Source: Thiothrix nivea DSM 5205
GTDB taxonomy: Bacteria > Pseudomonadota > Gammaproteobacteria > Thiotrichales > Thiotrichaceae
Assembly: GCF_000260135.1 (NCBI RefSeq)
Contig: NZ_JH651384.1
Location: 2,669,693-2,733,692 of the forward strand
DNA: 64,000 bases
Direction: 5' to 3'
How positions within the stretch are numbered: the stretch's first letter is position 1; every line of letters begins with the position of its first letter. Both the position numbers and the translations under genes were made by a program. Under the pieces are notes generated by a model. It was not told the DNA's origin. It was given only the letters and a program-made list of their open reading frames with translations, and ran no database searches. This document shows, piece by piece, positions 44,723 to 54,024 of this stretch.

Positions 44723-47299
44723 ATGAAAATAATTTTGACACCTGTTACACCTGTTAGTCCAAAAGAACTTGAAAAAATAACAATTACATCTGAGCAGTTT
44801 CCTGTTGGCCGCCAGGAGATGCCATTTTCCAACTACTCCGAAGCGATACAAAAAGTGTTATCGCGGCGTCATGCGCGAATTTTCATGCAAGATGGCCTGC
44901 CTTATATCATTGATATGGGTAGTAGCAATGGTACGGTGGTCAACCATATGGAGGTGCGCGACAGGCCCCATGCACTCAAGCACGGCGATCAAATTTGTTT
45001 TGCCAACAAGCTTACCTATACCGTTGAAATTGAGGCGGAGAGTGAAAGTTCTAGTCAAAAAGTAACACCACAAAATACGAAGCCCTTTTATCTTTATATG
45101 ACACCTGAAGATGGTCAATCACCTATTGACTCAATTGTCATTATGAGCTTCCCATTCATGGTTTCAAGAACCGATGATGTTTTTAGTCGCTATCAGGATG
45201 ATTTCCCGGAAGAAGTTAACTTTTTGTCGCGGCGACATGCCTATATCTTTGAAAAAAATGCATCCCTGTATATCGAAGACTTGAAAAGCGCAAACGGGAC
45301 GTTTGTCAATGGGGAGATGCTGAAGGATGAGGCCATCCAGTTAAAATCTGGCGATATACTTTCTTTTGGTGGATATTATTTCCGTTATCATATCAGGATT
45401 GAAGGTGGGGGAGATAATCTTGAAACAGATGAGACGATAATCCAGCAAGGTTGCCAGCAGAATAAGCCAAGCCTTGAAACAACATCAGCAGCCGTAATGG
45501 TTGAGTCAGTAGAAAATGAAAATAAGACACTGTTTATTTCATCGGCAACATCATTTCTCGACATCTTTTGTTTTCAAGAGGAGGCAGCCAAAGAAAAGAC
45601 GGGGGATGATGATAACGGTAATGAGCAAAAAAACATAGATAATAAAGCCAGTGAACGGCTCTTGTTTCATAAACAAAGAATCTTCTTGCAGAATCTCGTC
45701 GGCGCTTTTCAGGAAGGTGAGACGACAAGAGGTTTTAACCTTAAAATTGCAGGGTTGCTTGTTTTGGTTGTTATTACAGTTGGTGTTGGCTGGTACTTTT
45801 TAAATGCAGAGAAAAGATCAATAACAATAGCTTGTGATAGTGAAGACCATGCAGGCTGTATGGAAGCTTCGCTGGCGTATTTAAGTGCGGGAAATATTGA
45901 TGGTGAAGTTGCACAATTTGCATTTAATGCTGCATTAAAGAGATATTTACCTGACTGGATTGACAAAGTGGTTAATCGTGAGGGTGAAGGCTCTTCTATA
46001 ATGAACGAGCTGGCAGCCTTTCAAAATGATCTTCGTAATGCTTTATCTATAGAGTCATCTGGGAAGAGTGAGAATATATTGGTGGTCTATTCGCAGATGC
46101 CAATGAGCAAAGGGGATCTGCCTAAAGAGATGGAGTATGTTGATGGCACAATTGGGCTGTTAAAGAATATAGAGGTGCTTGAATCATTTGTTACCCAGCG
46201 AGGAGGGGGTGATGGGAAAATAAAGATAGATAAGGATGAGAAAGAGATAACCGATATTGTCGATAAGTGGCAGGCAAATACCGATACAGACCGAAGGATT
46301 ATGCTGGATATCATCAAGCAAGTACCAGAGTTTGATGAGCTACGAATGCTTGTGTTCAGCCATATTAGGGATTTGAGGAACGATAAATCGCTCTATTTGT
46401 CGGCTATACGATCATTTAAGGAGCATTTAGGTAGCATGAGTGGTAGTAATGAAAACCAAATGCTGTCTGAAGTTGATAAGTTGCAACAAAAATATCCGCG
46501 TATTATAGGGCTGGATACGTATCGTGATGATATTAAGCTCTATCAGAAAATTAAAGACCTCGAGCAGGGTGGCTCAGGCAAAGTGTTAAATGTTCAAGAG
46601 TTGGCTGGCCAGTTTAAAACGGCATTATTTTCCAATTTGTATGCGCAAAATTTAAGAGCGAAACTGCCTGAAGGTGATGTTGCGAATCATTTTAGTCAAG
46701 CTCTGGCGCAATGGTATGATGGGTCGTGTGATGAATCGATAGGCACACTGGGAAAGATCCAGGATTTGCAATGGGTTGAGTTGGCGCAAGCTAAAATCAA
46801 TCGTCAAAAAACCATCTGCCAGCAATTTGAGAAACTTAACAAAAGTAGACGTGAAAAAAATTATGAAAATACACTCTTACAGTTTTATACTGCTCTTGAA
46901 AAAGAAGAGGATAGGTATTTTGTTAGTCAAATAGAGCCAGAAATTTTAACGTATAAAAGTAAATTGCAAGGCAAGGCAGAGATGCTTTTGAAAAAGGCGA
47001 TTTCTGATTGGGAGAATTATACTCGCCAAGGGAAAATCGAAAAGCTGCAACTTCTGGAAAGTGATATTAGTACACAGTTCACGGAACAGTCCAAATTGCT
47101 TGTTCAAGCGAACCAATATATTGATCAAGCAAAAACGATTTATCAGATGCTGGCTCTGGAATTGACTCCACTACAAAAAGAAAAAGTGACGGCAATTGCG
47201 GACGAGCTGGCTTACCAGCGTAATGCACTTGAGGATTTAGCGAAGACATCAGACAGTAGTCAAGTGGCAGAGGCAAAGTTAAAGTTGCTCAGGAAGTAA
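44723..47299 (+). CDS. Double-FHA membrane protein with large periplasmic domain
   Basis: An 858-residue protein. ATG 44723 is chosen as the first good methionine; a TTG at 44693 is in frame. Two FHA domains occupy residues about 20-105 (VLSRRHARIFMQDGLPYIID, GSSNGTVVN) and 130-225 (FLSRRHAYIFEK, KSANGTFVNGEML). An acidic linker leads to a membrane helix near 340-360 (IAGLLVLVVITVGVGWYFL), then about 490 periplasmic residues of helical, coiled-coil-like sequence with no recognised family. Cytoplasmic FHA domains would bind phosphothreonine. Its place between tolC-like and hlyD-like genes suggests it gates or scaffolds the exporter. Confidence 0.85.
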   Translation: MKIILTPVTPVSPKELEKITITSEQFPVGRQEMPFSNYSEAIQKVLSRRHARIFMQDGLPYIIDMGSSNGTVVNHMEVRDRPHALKHGDQICFANKLTYTVEIEAESESSSQKVTPQNTKPFYLYMTPEDGQSPIDSIVIMSFPFMVSRTDDVFSRYQDDFPEEVNFLSRRHAYIFEKNASLYIEDLKSANGTFVNGEMLKDEAIQLKSGDILSFGGYYFRYHIRIEGGGDNLETDETIIQQGCQQNKPSLETTSAAVMVESVENENKTLFISSATSFLDIFCFQEEAAKEKTGDDDNGNEQKNIDNKASERLLFHKQRIFLQNLVGAFQEGETTRGFNLKIAGLLVLVVITVGVGWYFLNAEKRSITIACDSEDHAGCMEASLAYLSAGNIDGEVAQFAFNAALKRYLPDWIDKVVNREGEGSSIMNELAAFQNDLRNALSIESSGKSENILVVYSQMPMSKGDLPKEMEYVDGTIGLLKNIEVLESFVTQRGGGDGKIKIDKDEKEITDIVDKWQANTDTDRRIMLDIIKQVPEFDELRMLVFSHIRDLRNDKSLYLSAIRSFKEHLGSMSGSNENQMLSEVDKLQQKYPRIIGLDTYRDDIKLYQKIKDLEQGGSGKVLNVQELAGQFKTALFSNLYAQNLRAKLPEGDVANHFSQALAQWYDGSCDESIGTLGKIQDLQWVELAQAKINRQKTICQQFEKLNKSRREKNYENTLLQFYTALEKEEDRYFVSQIEPEILTYKSKLQGKAEMLLKKAISDWENYTRQGKIEKLQLLESDISTQFTEQSKLLVQANQYIDQAKTIYQMLALELTPLQKEKVTAIADELAYQRNALEDLAKTSDSSQVAEAKLKLLRK

Positions 47300-47332
47300 C
47301 CAAAGCGAAATCATTCAGAGGGTATACTTTAT

Positions 47333-48700
47333 ATGGCAGATAAAAAGCAGGGGCCAGAAAAGCTGAATATTGCACTGGCCGATCACAGTATTGAAGGGAT
47401 TGAGATATTTACCAGTGAGCCGTCACGGCTTTTTGGGCTGATGATATGGCTAATCAGTGGTTTGCTGCTTTCCGGATTGGTATGGTCGTTTTTTGGTAAG
47501 GCACCTGAAATCGTTGTTGCCTCTGGTGTTGTAGGGCCGGACACTGATGTTCGCCGTTTTTACGCACCAATAGCGGGTGAACTGGTCGATATCTTCGTGA
47601 CAGAGGGGCAGCCGGTTTTAGAAAATGATGTGCTGGCACGGCTCAATGCCAGGGATGCCGTTGAAGTGGCTACGCAAGCCCTGGAGGCTCAAATACAATT
47701 AGAAAAAGCTGAACGTGAATTTGATGACTTTCCTAACCGCAAGCGGCTAATGAATCAGAAAGTGGCGGCACTTGAACGCCAGATTGAAGCCGCAAAACAG
47801 GTTTATGACCGTAATGTGGCTGACGGGTTGAGTAAGCTTAAACAGGCACAACGTGCCAAGTTGCAGAAATTGTTAAGTGATCGGGAAAAGGCCCGCAGTG
47901 CCCTCGATATTGCCCGTAAGGAAAAAACGAGTTTTGAGCGGCTGCTTTCCAGTGGGGGTGTTGCCAGAAATCAGGTGGAATTGAAAAGGAGTGAATATGC
48001 GGCTGCGCAGGCAAACCTGCAAGTGGCTGAAGCGAATCTTAGTGAGCTTGAATTTACATTAAGTCAGGAAGATGAACAGGCAACGGAAGGGTTGGAGCAA
48101 AGCTATCAGGATTTAATCCAATTGCAGATAAATCTTGAGACCTTAAAAAATGATATTCTCAATGAAGAAAGCAAGTTAGACATCGCATTGCGCAGCGCCA
48201 AAGTACAAGCAGAAGCAGCTTCCCGCGTGAGCTTTAATGATATTGATGAAGAAAATTTTTTGCGGGTACGTGCCCCTGAATCCGGGGTAATCACACAGCT
48301 AGCCTTTACGCAATCAGGTGACAAAATCCAGGCCAATACGCCTTTGGGTGGTATTGCCCCCAATGATGCAAAGCCTATTTTAAAGATTGAAATCCTTGAG
48401 TCAGATAGGGGTTTATTGAAAATTGGGCAGCCAGTAAAAATGAAATTTAATGCTTTTTCATATCAGCGTTATGGATTTATTGAGGGAGTACTTGAATACA
48501 TATCACCAACAGCTGAAATGTCACAGGCAACTAATACCCCCGCTTTTAAAGGGCGTGTGAGTTTGGAAAAAACGGCTTTTGATGTGAAGGGTGAACAATT
48601 TGATATTAAATACGGAATGTTAGCGACCGCAGAAATTATTGTTGAACAACGCCGAATGATTGATCTTGTGTTATCGCCAATGAAAAGTTCCAGTCATTAA
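47333..48700 (+). CDS. HlyD-family membrane fusion protein
   Basis: A 455-residue periplasmic adaptor. One membrane helix (GLMIWLISGLLLSGLVWSFFG) near residues 34-54 is followed by a first lipoyl half (FYAPIAGELVDIFVTEGQPVL), a long coiled coil (about 110-300), the second lipoyl half (LRVRAPESGVITQLAFTQSGDKI) and a beta-barrel region (VKMKFNAFSYQRYGFIEGVL). The order is that of type I secretion and bacteriocin-export adaptors. It is preceded by the double-FHA gene and followed by the parvulin and ABC exporter genes. Confidence 0.93.
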   Translation: MADKKQGPEKLNIALADHSIEGIEIFTSEPSRLFGLMIWLISGLLLSGLVWSFFGKAPEIVVASGVVGPDTDVRRFYAPIAGELVDIFVTEGQPVLENDVLARLNARDAVEVATQALEAQIQLEKAEREFDDFPNRKRLMNQKVAALERQIEAAKQVYDRNVADGLSKLKQAQRAKLQKLLSDREKARSALDIARKEKTSFERLLSSGGVARNQVELKRSEYAAAQANLQVAEANLSELEFTLSQEDEQATEGLEQSYQDLIQLQINLETLKNDILNEESKLDIALRSAKVQAEAASRVSFNDIDEENFLRVRAPESGVITQLAFTQSGDKIQANTPLGGIAPNDAKPILKIEILESDRGLLKIGQPVKMKFNAFSYQRYGFIEGVLEYISPTAEMSQATNTPAFKGRVSLEKTAFDVKGEQFDIKYGMLATAEIIVEQRRMIDLVLSPMKSSSH

Positions 48701-48814
48701 TCAAAGGAGGGGAGGCTTGGGTTGAATAGGTTACTTGACCACTTTAACTGCTAATTCTTTTAGTAGCAGGAAGTTGAATTACACCAATTATTTAATGCCT
48801 AGGAGGGCGTAGAG

Positions 48815-49567
48815 ATGAGCAATATTGTAAAAATCGACGATGAAGTGATTAGCATGGATAAACTCATCAATAACCTGAAACTCATGGGAAGGTTTGATGG
48901 GTTGGTTGAAGAGATTGTCCGGGCAAAACTACTGGTTCACGCAGCCAAGCGCAAAGGTATCGGCGTGAGTCCTGAGGACGTACAGGAACGGTCAGAGCAA
49001 TTTAGGCGGGTGCTAGGATTACATCGTGCAAAAGATACGATGAATTATTTGGATGCCCTAGGTGTAACGCTGGATGATCTTGAAGAATACCTGACAGATC
49101 AACTGTACCAAGAACGGATGCTGAGTGAAATCACCAGCGAGGAGGCGGTTGATGGGTATTTTAAACTGCACTCCCCCCGTTTTGACAGTGTTGAGGTTAG
49201 CCATATTGTGCTGGACACGGAAGCTAAGGCGCGGGAAATCGTTTCTATTCTGGAAGATGATCCTGAAGCGTTTTCAGAGTTGGCAATGGAAAATTCCATT
49301 GCAGAAACCAGTAAAAATGCTGGGAAAATTGGCAAGATTTTGCGTGGTTCATTAAGCGGTGAAATCGAAAGCAAGTTGTTCAATGCTGAAGAAAATGCGG
49401 TTGTTGGCCCCTTTGCCTCGTCAAATGGGAGCCGTTATGAAGTATTTCATATTGACTCAGTTGCGCCCGCAACGCTGGATGATGAAACACGTTCTGAAAT
49501 CAAGAGCATTTTAAAGGAAAGCTGGATGAGCGAACGTGCGAAAGAGCACCAAATTCGGGCAGCATGA
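48815..49567 (+). CDS. Cytoplasmic parvulin-type peptidyl-prolyl isomerase
   Basis: A 250-residue protein with a SurA-like N-terminal helical part and a rotamase domain from about residue 128 (VEVSHIVLDTEAKAREIVSI, FSELAMENSIAETSKNAGKIG, VVGPFASSNGSRYEVFHIDS). There is no signal peptide, unlike SurA or PrsA, so it acts in the cytoplasm. In this context it probably holds or isomerises the substrate of the exporter before transport. GGAGGGCG lies 10 bases before the ATG. Confidence 0.87.
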   Translation: MSNIVKIDDEVISMDKLINNLKLMGRFDGLVEEIVRAKLLVHAAKRKGIGVSPEDVQERSEQFRRVLGLHRAKDTMNYLDALGVTLDDLEEYLTDQLYQERMLSEITSEEAVDGYFKLHSPRFDSVEVSHIVLDTEAKAREIVSILEDDPEAFSELAMENSIAETSKNAGKIGKILRGSLSGEIESKLFNAEENAVVGPFASSNGSRYEVFHIDSVAPATLDDETRSEIKSILKESWMSERAKEHQIRAA

Positions 49568-49606
49568 CGCTAGGCATGAGTAAAATTTTCAGTTTTCAAC
49601 CGTTGT

Positions 49607-49630
49607 TTCCGGGTAATTAATTGCCCGGAA
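49607..49630. promoter_or_regulatory. Inverted repeat before the ABC exporter gene
   Basis: TTCCGGG and CCCGGAA flank an AT palindrome (TAATTAATTG), making a nearly perfect 24-bp inverted repeat 38 bases before the exporter start. It may be an mRNA hairpin or an operator. No U-tract follows it. Confidence 0.45.
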
Positions 49631-49667
49631 GCATAACTTGGTATGTCAAACCATTTGGAGTAGTCCT

Positions 49668-52600
49668 TTGAGTAACAGTGAAGATATCAAGTTCTTGCAG
49701 TCTGTCAAGGTATTATCTGCTTTATCCGAAGTTGAACTCGAATCGCTTTCAGCCGCTTCAAGAATAGAAAACTTTGAGTTAGGTGACAATATTTACAAAA
49801 CAGGTGATATACCTGAGGGTTTGTGTATTGTCCGTTCCGGACGGGTAAGGATGTTCACCGAAGACTCAGGCAAGGAGGTGAGCCAAGGTATAAAGAAAAA
49901 AGGTGACTCCTTTGCCGAGGTTGCAACGTTACGGGCAGAACCTTTGGAGTTTTCGTTACGCTCATCGGGTAAGTCAGAAATTCAAGTCATACCCCGTGAG
50001 GCGATGATAGAGGTACTCAGGCATAATAAAGAGGCGAGTAAGTTTTATGCCAGTTATGTCGCTTTTAGCTCTGCGGGTGGTTTTGTCAACAAGCTGTTTG
50101 ACCTTGAAAAAAAGATTAACCAACAAGAGTTGGAAGATTTTATTGGCAGTATTGGGGTGAAGCGAGTGCCAGCAGGGCATACGATTCTGGAGCAAAATTC
50201 AACCAGTGATCATCGGCTTTACGCCATACGCAGAGGTGAGGTGAGTATCATACGCAAGGAAAGCGGTGATGAAATGCATCTTGCGACGCTTTCTAATGGT
50301 GAGATTTTTGGTGAGAAAGCTTGCCTTACCCGTCAGGAGCAACAGGCAGCCGCGATAGCTGTGACTGATACAACATTATTGATTATTCCGGAAAAAAGTG
50401 TTTATTTTATTCTGGAAAAAAATCCCAAGTTGAAGGCAGTACTGGAAGAACGCATCCAGTTTATGGATCGGGAAACCCGACGCCAGAAGAAGCTCATAGA
50501 GAAAAGAAAACGACCGCTATTGCTGGATTTGTCATCCAAGCCTGGGCGGGGTGAAAAACTGCTTAAGCATTTTCCATTGGTGCCACAAGCTGAAGAAATG
50601 GACTGTGGCGCAGCTTGTTTGGCCATGATTTGCAAGTATTACAAGATCCCGATGACGTTGGGAAAGTTACGCGAACTTGCGAATGTGACAACCGAAGGCG
50701 CGACGATGGCAAGTTTAGCCAGGGTCGGCGAATCACTCGGGTTTACAACTCGCGGGGTGAAATGTACTTATCAGGTTCTACTGGGGTTTGAGCTACCCTT
50801 TATCGCACACTGGGAAGGCTATCATTACATTATTGTCTATGGGGTATCTAAATCCCATATTTGGGTTGCAGACCCTGGCCCAGGCTTTAGAAAAATGACG
50901 GTGGAGGAGTTTGAGCGGGGTTGGAGTGGAACCTGCTTGTTGTTTACCCCTACTACGGAGTTGGTGCAAACGGAAACCACTAATTCCCCTTGGGTGCGGT
51001 TTGTCAGTTATCTGAAACCCTATAAAAAAATACTTGGAAACCTTTTTATGGCCACCCTGATTATACAGGTTTTGGGTCTTGCGCCCCCCATTATTACGCA
51101 GAATATACTCGATCAGGTGATTGTGCATAAAAATGTGAATTTGTTGAATTTATTGGTGGTTGGTTTATTGATAACAACGGTATTTTCACAGCTAACCACA
51201 ACGTTACGGGCTTTTTTGTCGACCTATATGGTAAGGAATCTTGATTTTACCATGATGTCGATGTTTTTTAAGCATATTATGTCGTTGCCGGTTTCTTTTT
51301 TCTTTTCCAGAAAAACAGGTGATATTCTGGCCAGATTTCAGGAAAACCAGACCATCCGGGCTTTTCTTACTGAATCAACCGTAACAACCATCCTTAATTT
51401 GTTAATGGTATTTATTTATTTTACGGTATTGTTTTTCTATAGCGTAAAATTAACCTTGATATTGATTGCTTTTGTCCTTCCTATCTTGTTGCTGACGATT
51501 TTGGTGACGCCTAAAATTAAGCAGTATGCAAGACAGTCATTTGAGGCATCCACTGAGTCTGAATCCATTTTAATGGAAACCCTGAATGGGGCTGAAACTG
51601 TTAAAGGGATGGGTATAGAGCGAAAAATGCGGATACAGTGGGAAAAAAAGTATGCCAAGGCACTTGATGTGCAGTATCGTGCGCAGCGTTTTGGAATATG
51701 GGTTGGGTTGACAAGCCAACTGTTAAGTGCCACAACAACCATTATTATTTTATGGACGGGTGCTAACCTTGTATTGGCGAGCGAGCTGACTATCGGCCAG
51801 TTAATTGCATTTAATGCACTGATGGGCAGTGTACTTGCGCCTTTAATGGGCTTGGTTGGGATGTGGAACCAGGTGCATGAGGCTGGCGTCGCTATGGAGC
51901 GTTTGGGTGATGTTCTGGATATCGAGCCTGAGCAAAAACCTCAGGACATTAGTTCCAGAATTGTATTGCCAGACCTTCACGGCGACATGGTGTTTGAGAA
52001 TGTGTATTTCCGCTATGGAGGGAGTGAATCTAAATATGTATTGGAAAATATCAGCTTTAAATGTAATGCAGGTGAAATGATTGCTATTGTTGGCTTAAGC
52101 GGGTCAGGCAAGACGACTTTGGCCAAGCTTATGGTCGGTTTTTACGAGCCGGTGGAGGGGAAAATAACTATTGATGGTTATGACCTGAGCCTTATTGACC
52201 GGGAGTATTTTCGTGCCAATGTTGGTTATGTGATGCAAAGCAATTTGTTATTCTCTGGAACCATATCGGAAAATATCGCGGCTGGTGATGAAAATCCTGA
52301 CCGCCAACGTATCATGGAAGTTGCTCAACTGGCCGATGCGCATGGGTTTATTAAAAACATGCCGCTTGGTTATGAAACGGTTGTGGGTGAGCGTGGCATG
52401 GGTTTGTCAGGGGGGCAAATACAACGCTTGTGTATTGCCAGGGCACTTTATCGTGACCCCAAGTTATTGATATTTGATGAGGCGACATCAGCACTGGATA
52501 CGCAGTCTGAGGGGAATATTCTTAATAGTATGCAGGATATTCTTAAAGGGAGAACAGCAATCGTTATTGCTCACAGGCTGAGCACGATTATGCATGCAGA

Positions 52601-52721
52601 TAAAATTCTAGTGCTTTATGATGGTGCTATTATTGAGCAGGGAACACACCATGAATTGCTTGGCCGCAAGGGCATGTACTATCAGTTGGTCAGCAAGCAG
52701 ATATCGGGAGCTGAAAAATGA
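49668..52721 (+). CDS. Peptidase-containing ABC exporter with two cyclic-nucleotide-binding domains
   Basis: A 1017-residue protein. TTG 49668 has TTGGAG seven bases upstream. Two cNMP-binding (CAP_ED) domains fill residues about 10-130 and 150-270. A C39 peptidase domain has Cys313 in EEMDCGAACLA, His386 in EGYHYIIV and Asp402 in VADPGPG, so it looks active against double-glycine leaders. A six-helix ABC membrane domain is followed by the NBD: GLSGSGKTT, MGLSGGQIQRL, LLIFDEATSALD, IAHRLS. It should cleave and export a leader-containing peptide through the HlyD and TolC partners. It overlaps the next gene by four bases. Confidence 0.93.
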   Translation: MSNSEDIKFLQSVKVLSALSEVELESLSAASRIENFELGDNIYKTGDIPEGLCIVRSGRVRMFTEDSGKEVSQGIKKKGDSFAEVATLRAEPLEFSLRSSGKSEIQVIPREAMIEVLRHNKEASKFYASYVAFSSAGGFVNKLFDLEKKINQQELEDFIGSIGVKRVPAGHTILEQNSTSDHRLYAIRRGEVSIIRKESGDEMHLATLSNGEIFGEKACLTRQEQQAAAIAVTDTTLLIIPEKSVYFILEKNPKLKAVLEERIQFMDRETRRQKKLIEKRKRPLLLDLSSKPGRGEKLLKHFPLVPQAEEMDCGAACLAMICKYYKIPMTLGKLRELANVTTEGATMASLARVGESLGFTTRGVKCTYQVLLGFELPFIAHWEGYHYIIVYGVSKSHIWVADPGPGFRKMTVEEFERGWSGTCLLFTPTTELVQTETTNSPWVRFVSYLKPYKKILGNLFMATLIIQVLGLAPPIITQNILDQVIVHKNVNLLNLLVVGLLITTVFSQLTTTLRAFLSTYMVRNLDFTMMSMFFKHIMSLPVSFFFSRKTGDILARFQENQTIRAFLTESTVTTILNLLMVFIYFTVLFFYSVKLTLILIAFVLPILLLTILVTPKIKQYARQSFEASTESESILMETLNGAETVKGMGIERKMRIQWEKKYAKALDVQYRAQRFGIWVGLTSQLLSATTTIIILWTGANLVLASELTIGQLIAFNALMGSVLAPLMGLVGMWNQVHEAGVAMERLGDVLDIEPEQKPQDISSRIVLPDLHGDMVFENVYFRYGGSESKYVLENISFKCNAGEMIAIVGLSGSGKTTLAKLMVGFYEPVEGKITIDGYDLSLIDREYFRANVGYVMQSNLLFSGTISENIAAGDENPDRQRIMEVAQLADAHGFIKNMPLGYETVVGERGMGLSGGQIQRLCIARALYRDPKLLIFDEATSALDTQSEGNILNSMQDILKGRTAIVIAHRLSTIMHADKILVLYDGAIIEQGTHHELLGRKGMYYQLVSKQISGAEK

Positions 52722-54019
52722 AGTTAGAGGATTTAGAGGAGGCCAGCCCGCCCAGTACAGTAACGTATGCAAAACTGTTGGAAAAAATAGAAATGATACG
52801 CTCTTCTGTTCGTTGGGCGCAGTCAATGGATCGCCCTGAGTTGCAGAAAATATTAACGCATTGCAATACACTGCGGGATGAAATGATGCAGCTTTCCTAT
52901 AAGGAGCGGCTTGTTAACTTTTCGGCGAGCGAAAAGTTGCCTATAGTCAAAGAATCCCCATCGCAAAAAACCGGGAAAAAAAGAAAACAGGAATTGCTGG
53001 AGCGTAACTTCATTTTTGAGGGTGTTTTTGGTGAAAGCCCTGTATTGCTGGAGGCCCTGGAAATTGCTGAAAAAGCAGCCCCCACCACTTTACCTGTATT
53101 AATTGATGGTGAAAGTGGCACCGGCAAGGAGCTGATGGCGAAGGTGATCCATAATAACAGCTCTCGCTCCGGCCAACCTTATGTATCCATTAACTGCGGT
53201 GCCATTCCAGAGAGCCTGATAGAGTCTGAGCTTTTTGGCCATAAGAAAGGGGCATTTACTGGCGCAACTTCAGACCGTAAAGGGAAATTTGAGTCAGCGG
53301 ATGGTGGCACCATTTTTCTGGATGAAATTGGTGAACTACCCTTGCAGGGGCAAGTGAAGCTATTACGTGTTTTGCAGTCCAACGAATTGCAACGGGTTGG
53401 TTCTGATCAGGTCACGTATGTTGACGCCAGAATTGTTGCCGCTACCAACCGCGATCTTCTGGAAATGAGTAAAAAAGGCTTATTTCGTGAAGACTTGTAT
53501 TATCGTTTGAGCGTGATAAATGTGACATTACCACCTTTGCGTGAACGTCGTGATGAAATCACCTTATTGCGTGAATACTTCTCGGCAGAGGCGGCGGAAC
53601 AATTACATGTACGCCCATTGCTATTATCGCCCAGGTTGCAGACATTTCTTCAGCATTATGAATACCCAGGCAATATTCGTGAACTAAGGAACCTTATTTA
53701 TCGTATCTCTTGTCTGGCAGGGGGCGGTGTTGGTGATATTGAGCATTTGCCGGATTCCATTCGCCCTGGAAACGCGAAGCCTGGCTTGTCTAAAAAAAGC
53801 CACCGGCCTAGTTTGCTTGAGCAACCGTTAGCAGATATTAAAAAGGAAGCTGCTGATGCCGCAGAAAAGCTTTATCTGGAACAGGGCTTAACTGAAGAGG
53901 CGGGAAAAGTTGCAAAATTCGCAAGACGAGTCAACATGAATCGCTCACATCTTTGGACATTATTAAAGAAACATGGGCTTAACGCCGATGACTATAAACA
54001 GTCAACCGCAGGTTCATAA
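52718..54019 (+). CDS. Sigma54-dependent transcriptional activator
   Basis: A 433-residue bacterial enhancer-binding protein. A short N-terminal part of about 100 residues has no receiver, GAF or PAS domain. The AAA+ domain follows: Walker [17 protein letters not shown] loop in [10 protein letters not shown], Walker [34 protein letters not shown]-terminal Fis-like helix-turn-helix ([24 protein letters not shown]) closes it. Start overlaps the exporter stop, so it belongs to the export operon and may regulate it or its substrate genes. I found no clear -24/-12 promoter in the upstream regions examined. Confidence 0.92.
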   Translation: MKLEDLEEASPPSTVTYAKLLEKIEMIRSSVRWAQSMDRPELQKILTHCNTLRDEMMQLSYKERLVNFSASEKLPIVKESPSQKTGKKRKQELLERNFIFEGVFGESPVLLEALEIAEKAAPTTLPVLIDGESGTGKELMAKVIHNNSSRSGQPYVSINCGAIPESLIESELFGHKKGAFTGATSDRKGKFESADGGTIFLDEIGELPLQGQVKLLRVLQSNELQRVGSDQVTYVDARIVAATNRDLLEMSKKGLFREDLYYRLSVINVTLPPLRERRDEITLLREYFSAEAAEQLHVRPLLLSPRLQTFLQHYEYPGNIRELRNLIYRISCLAGGGVGDIEHLPDSIRPGNAKPGLSKKSHRPSLLEQPLADIKKEAADAAEKLYLEQGLTEEAGKVAKFARRVNMNRSHLWTLLKKHGLNADDYKQSTAGS

Positions 54020-54024
54020 CCCTT

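Noticed and set aside
48728-48757. A 10-codon frame (TTG start) after a GGAGG-rich stretch before the parvulin gene, considered as a leader or precursor peptide
   Set aside because: Too short, no double-glycine motif, and the start is weak.
49576-49620. A 14-codon frame (MSKIFSFQPLFPGN) before the exporter, considered as cargo peptide
   Set aside because: No good ribosome site and no GG cleavage site. The end overlaps the inverted repeat, which better explains the conserved look.
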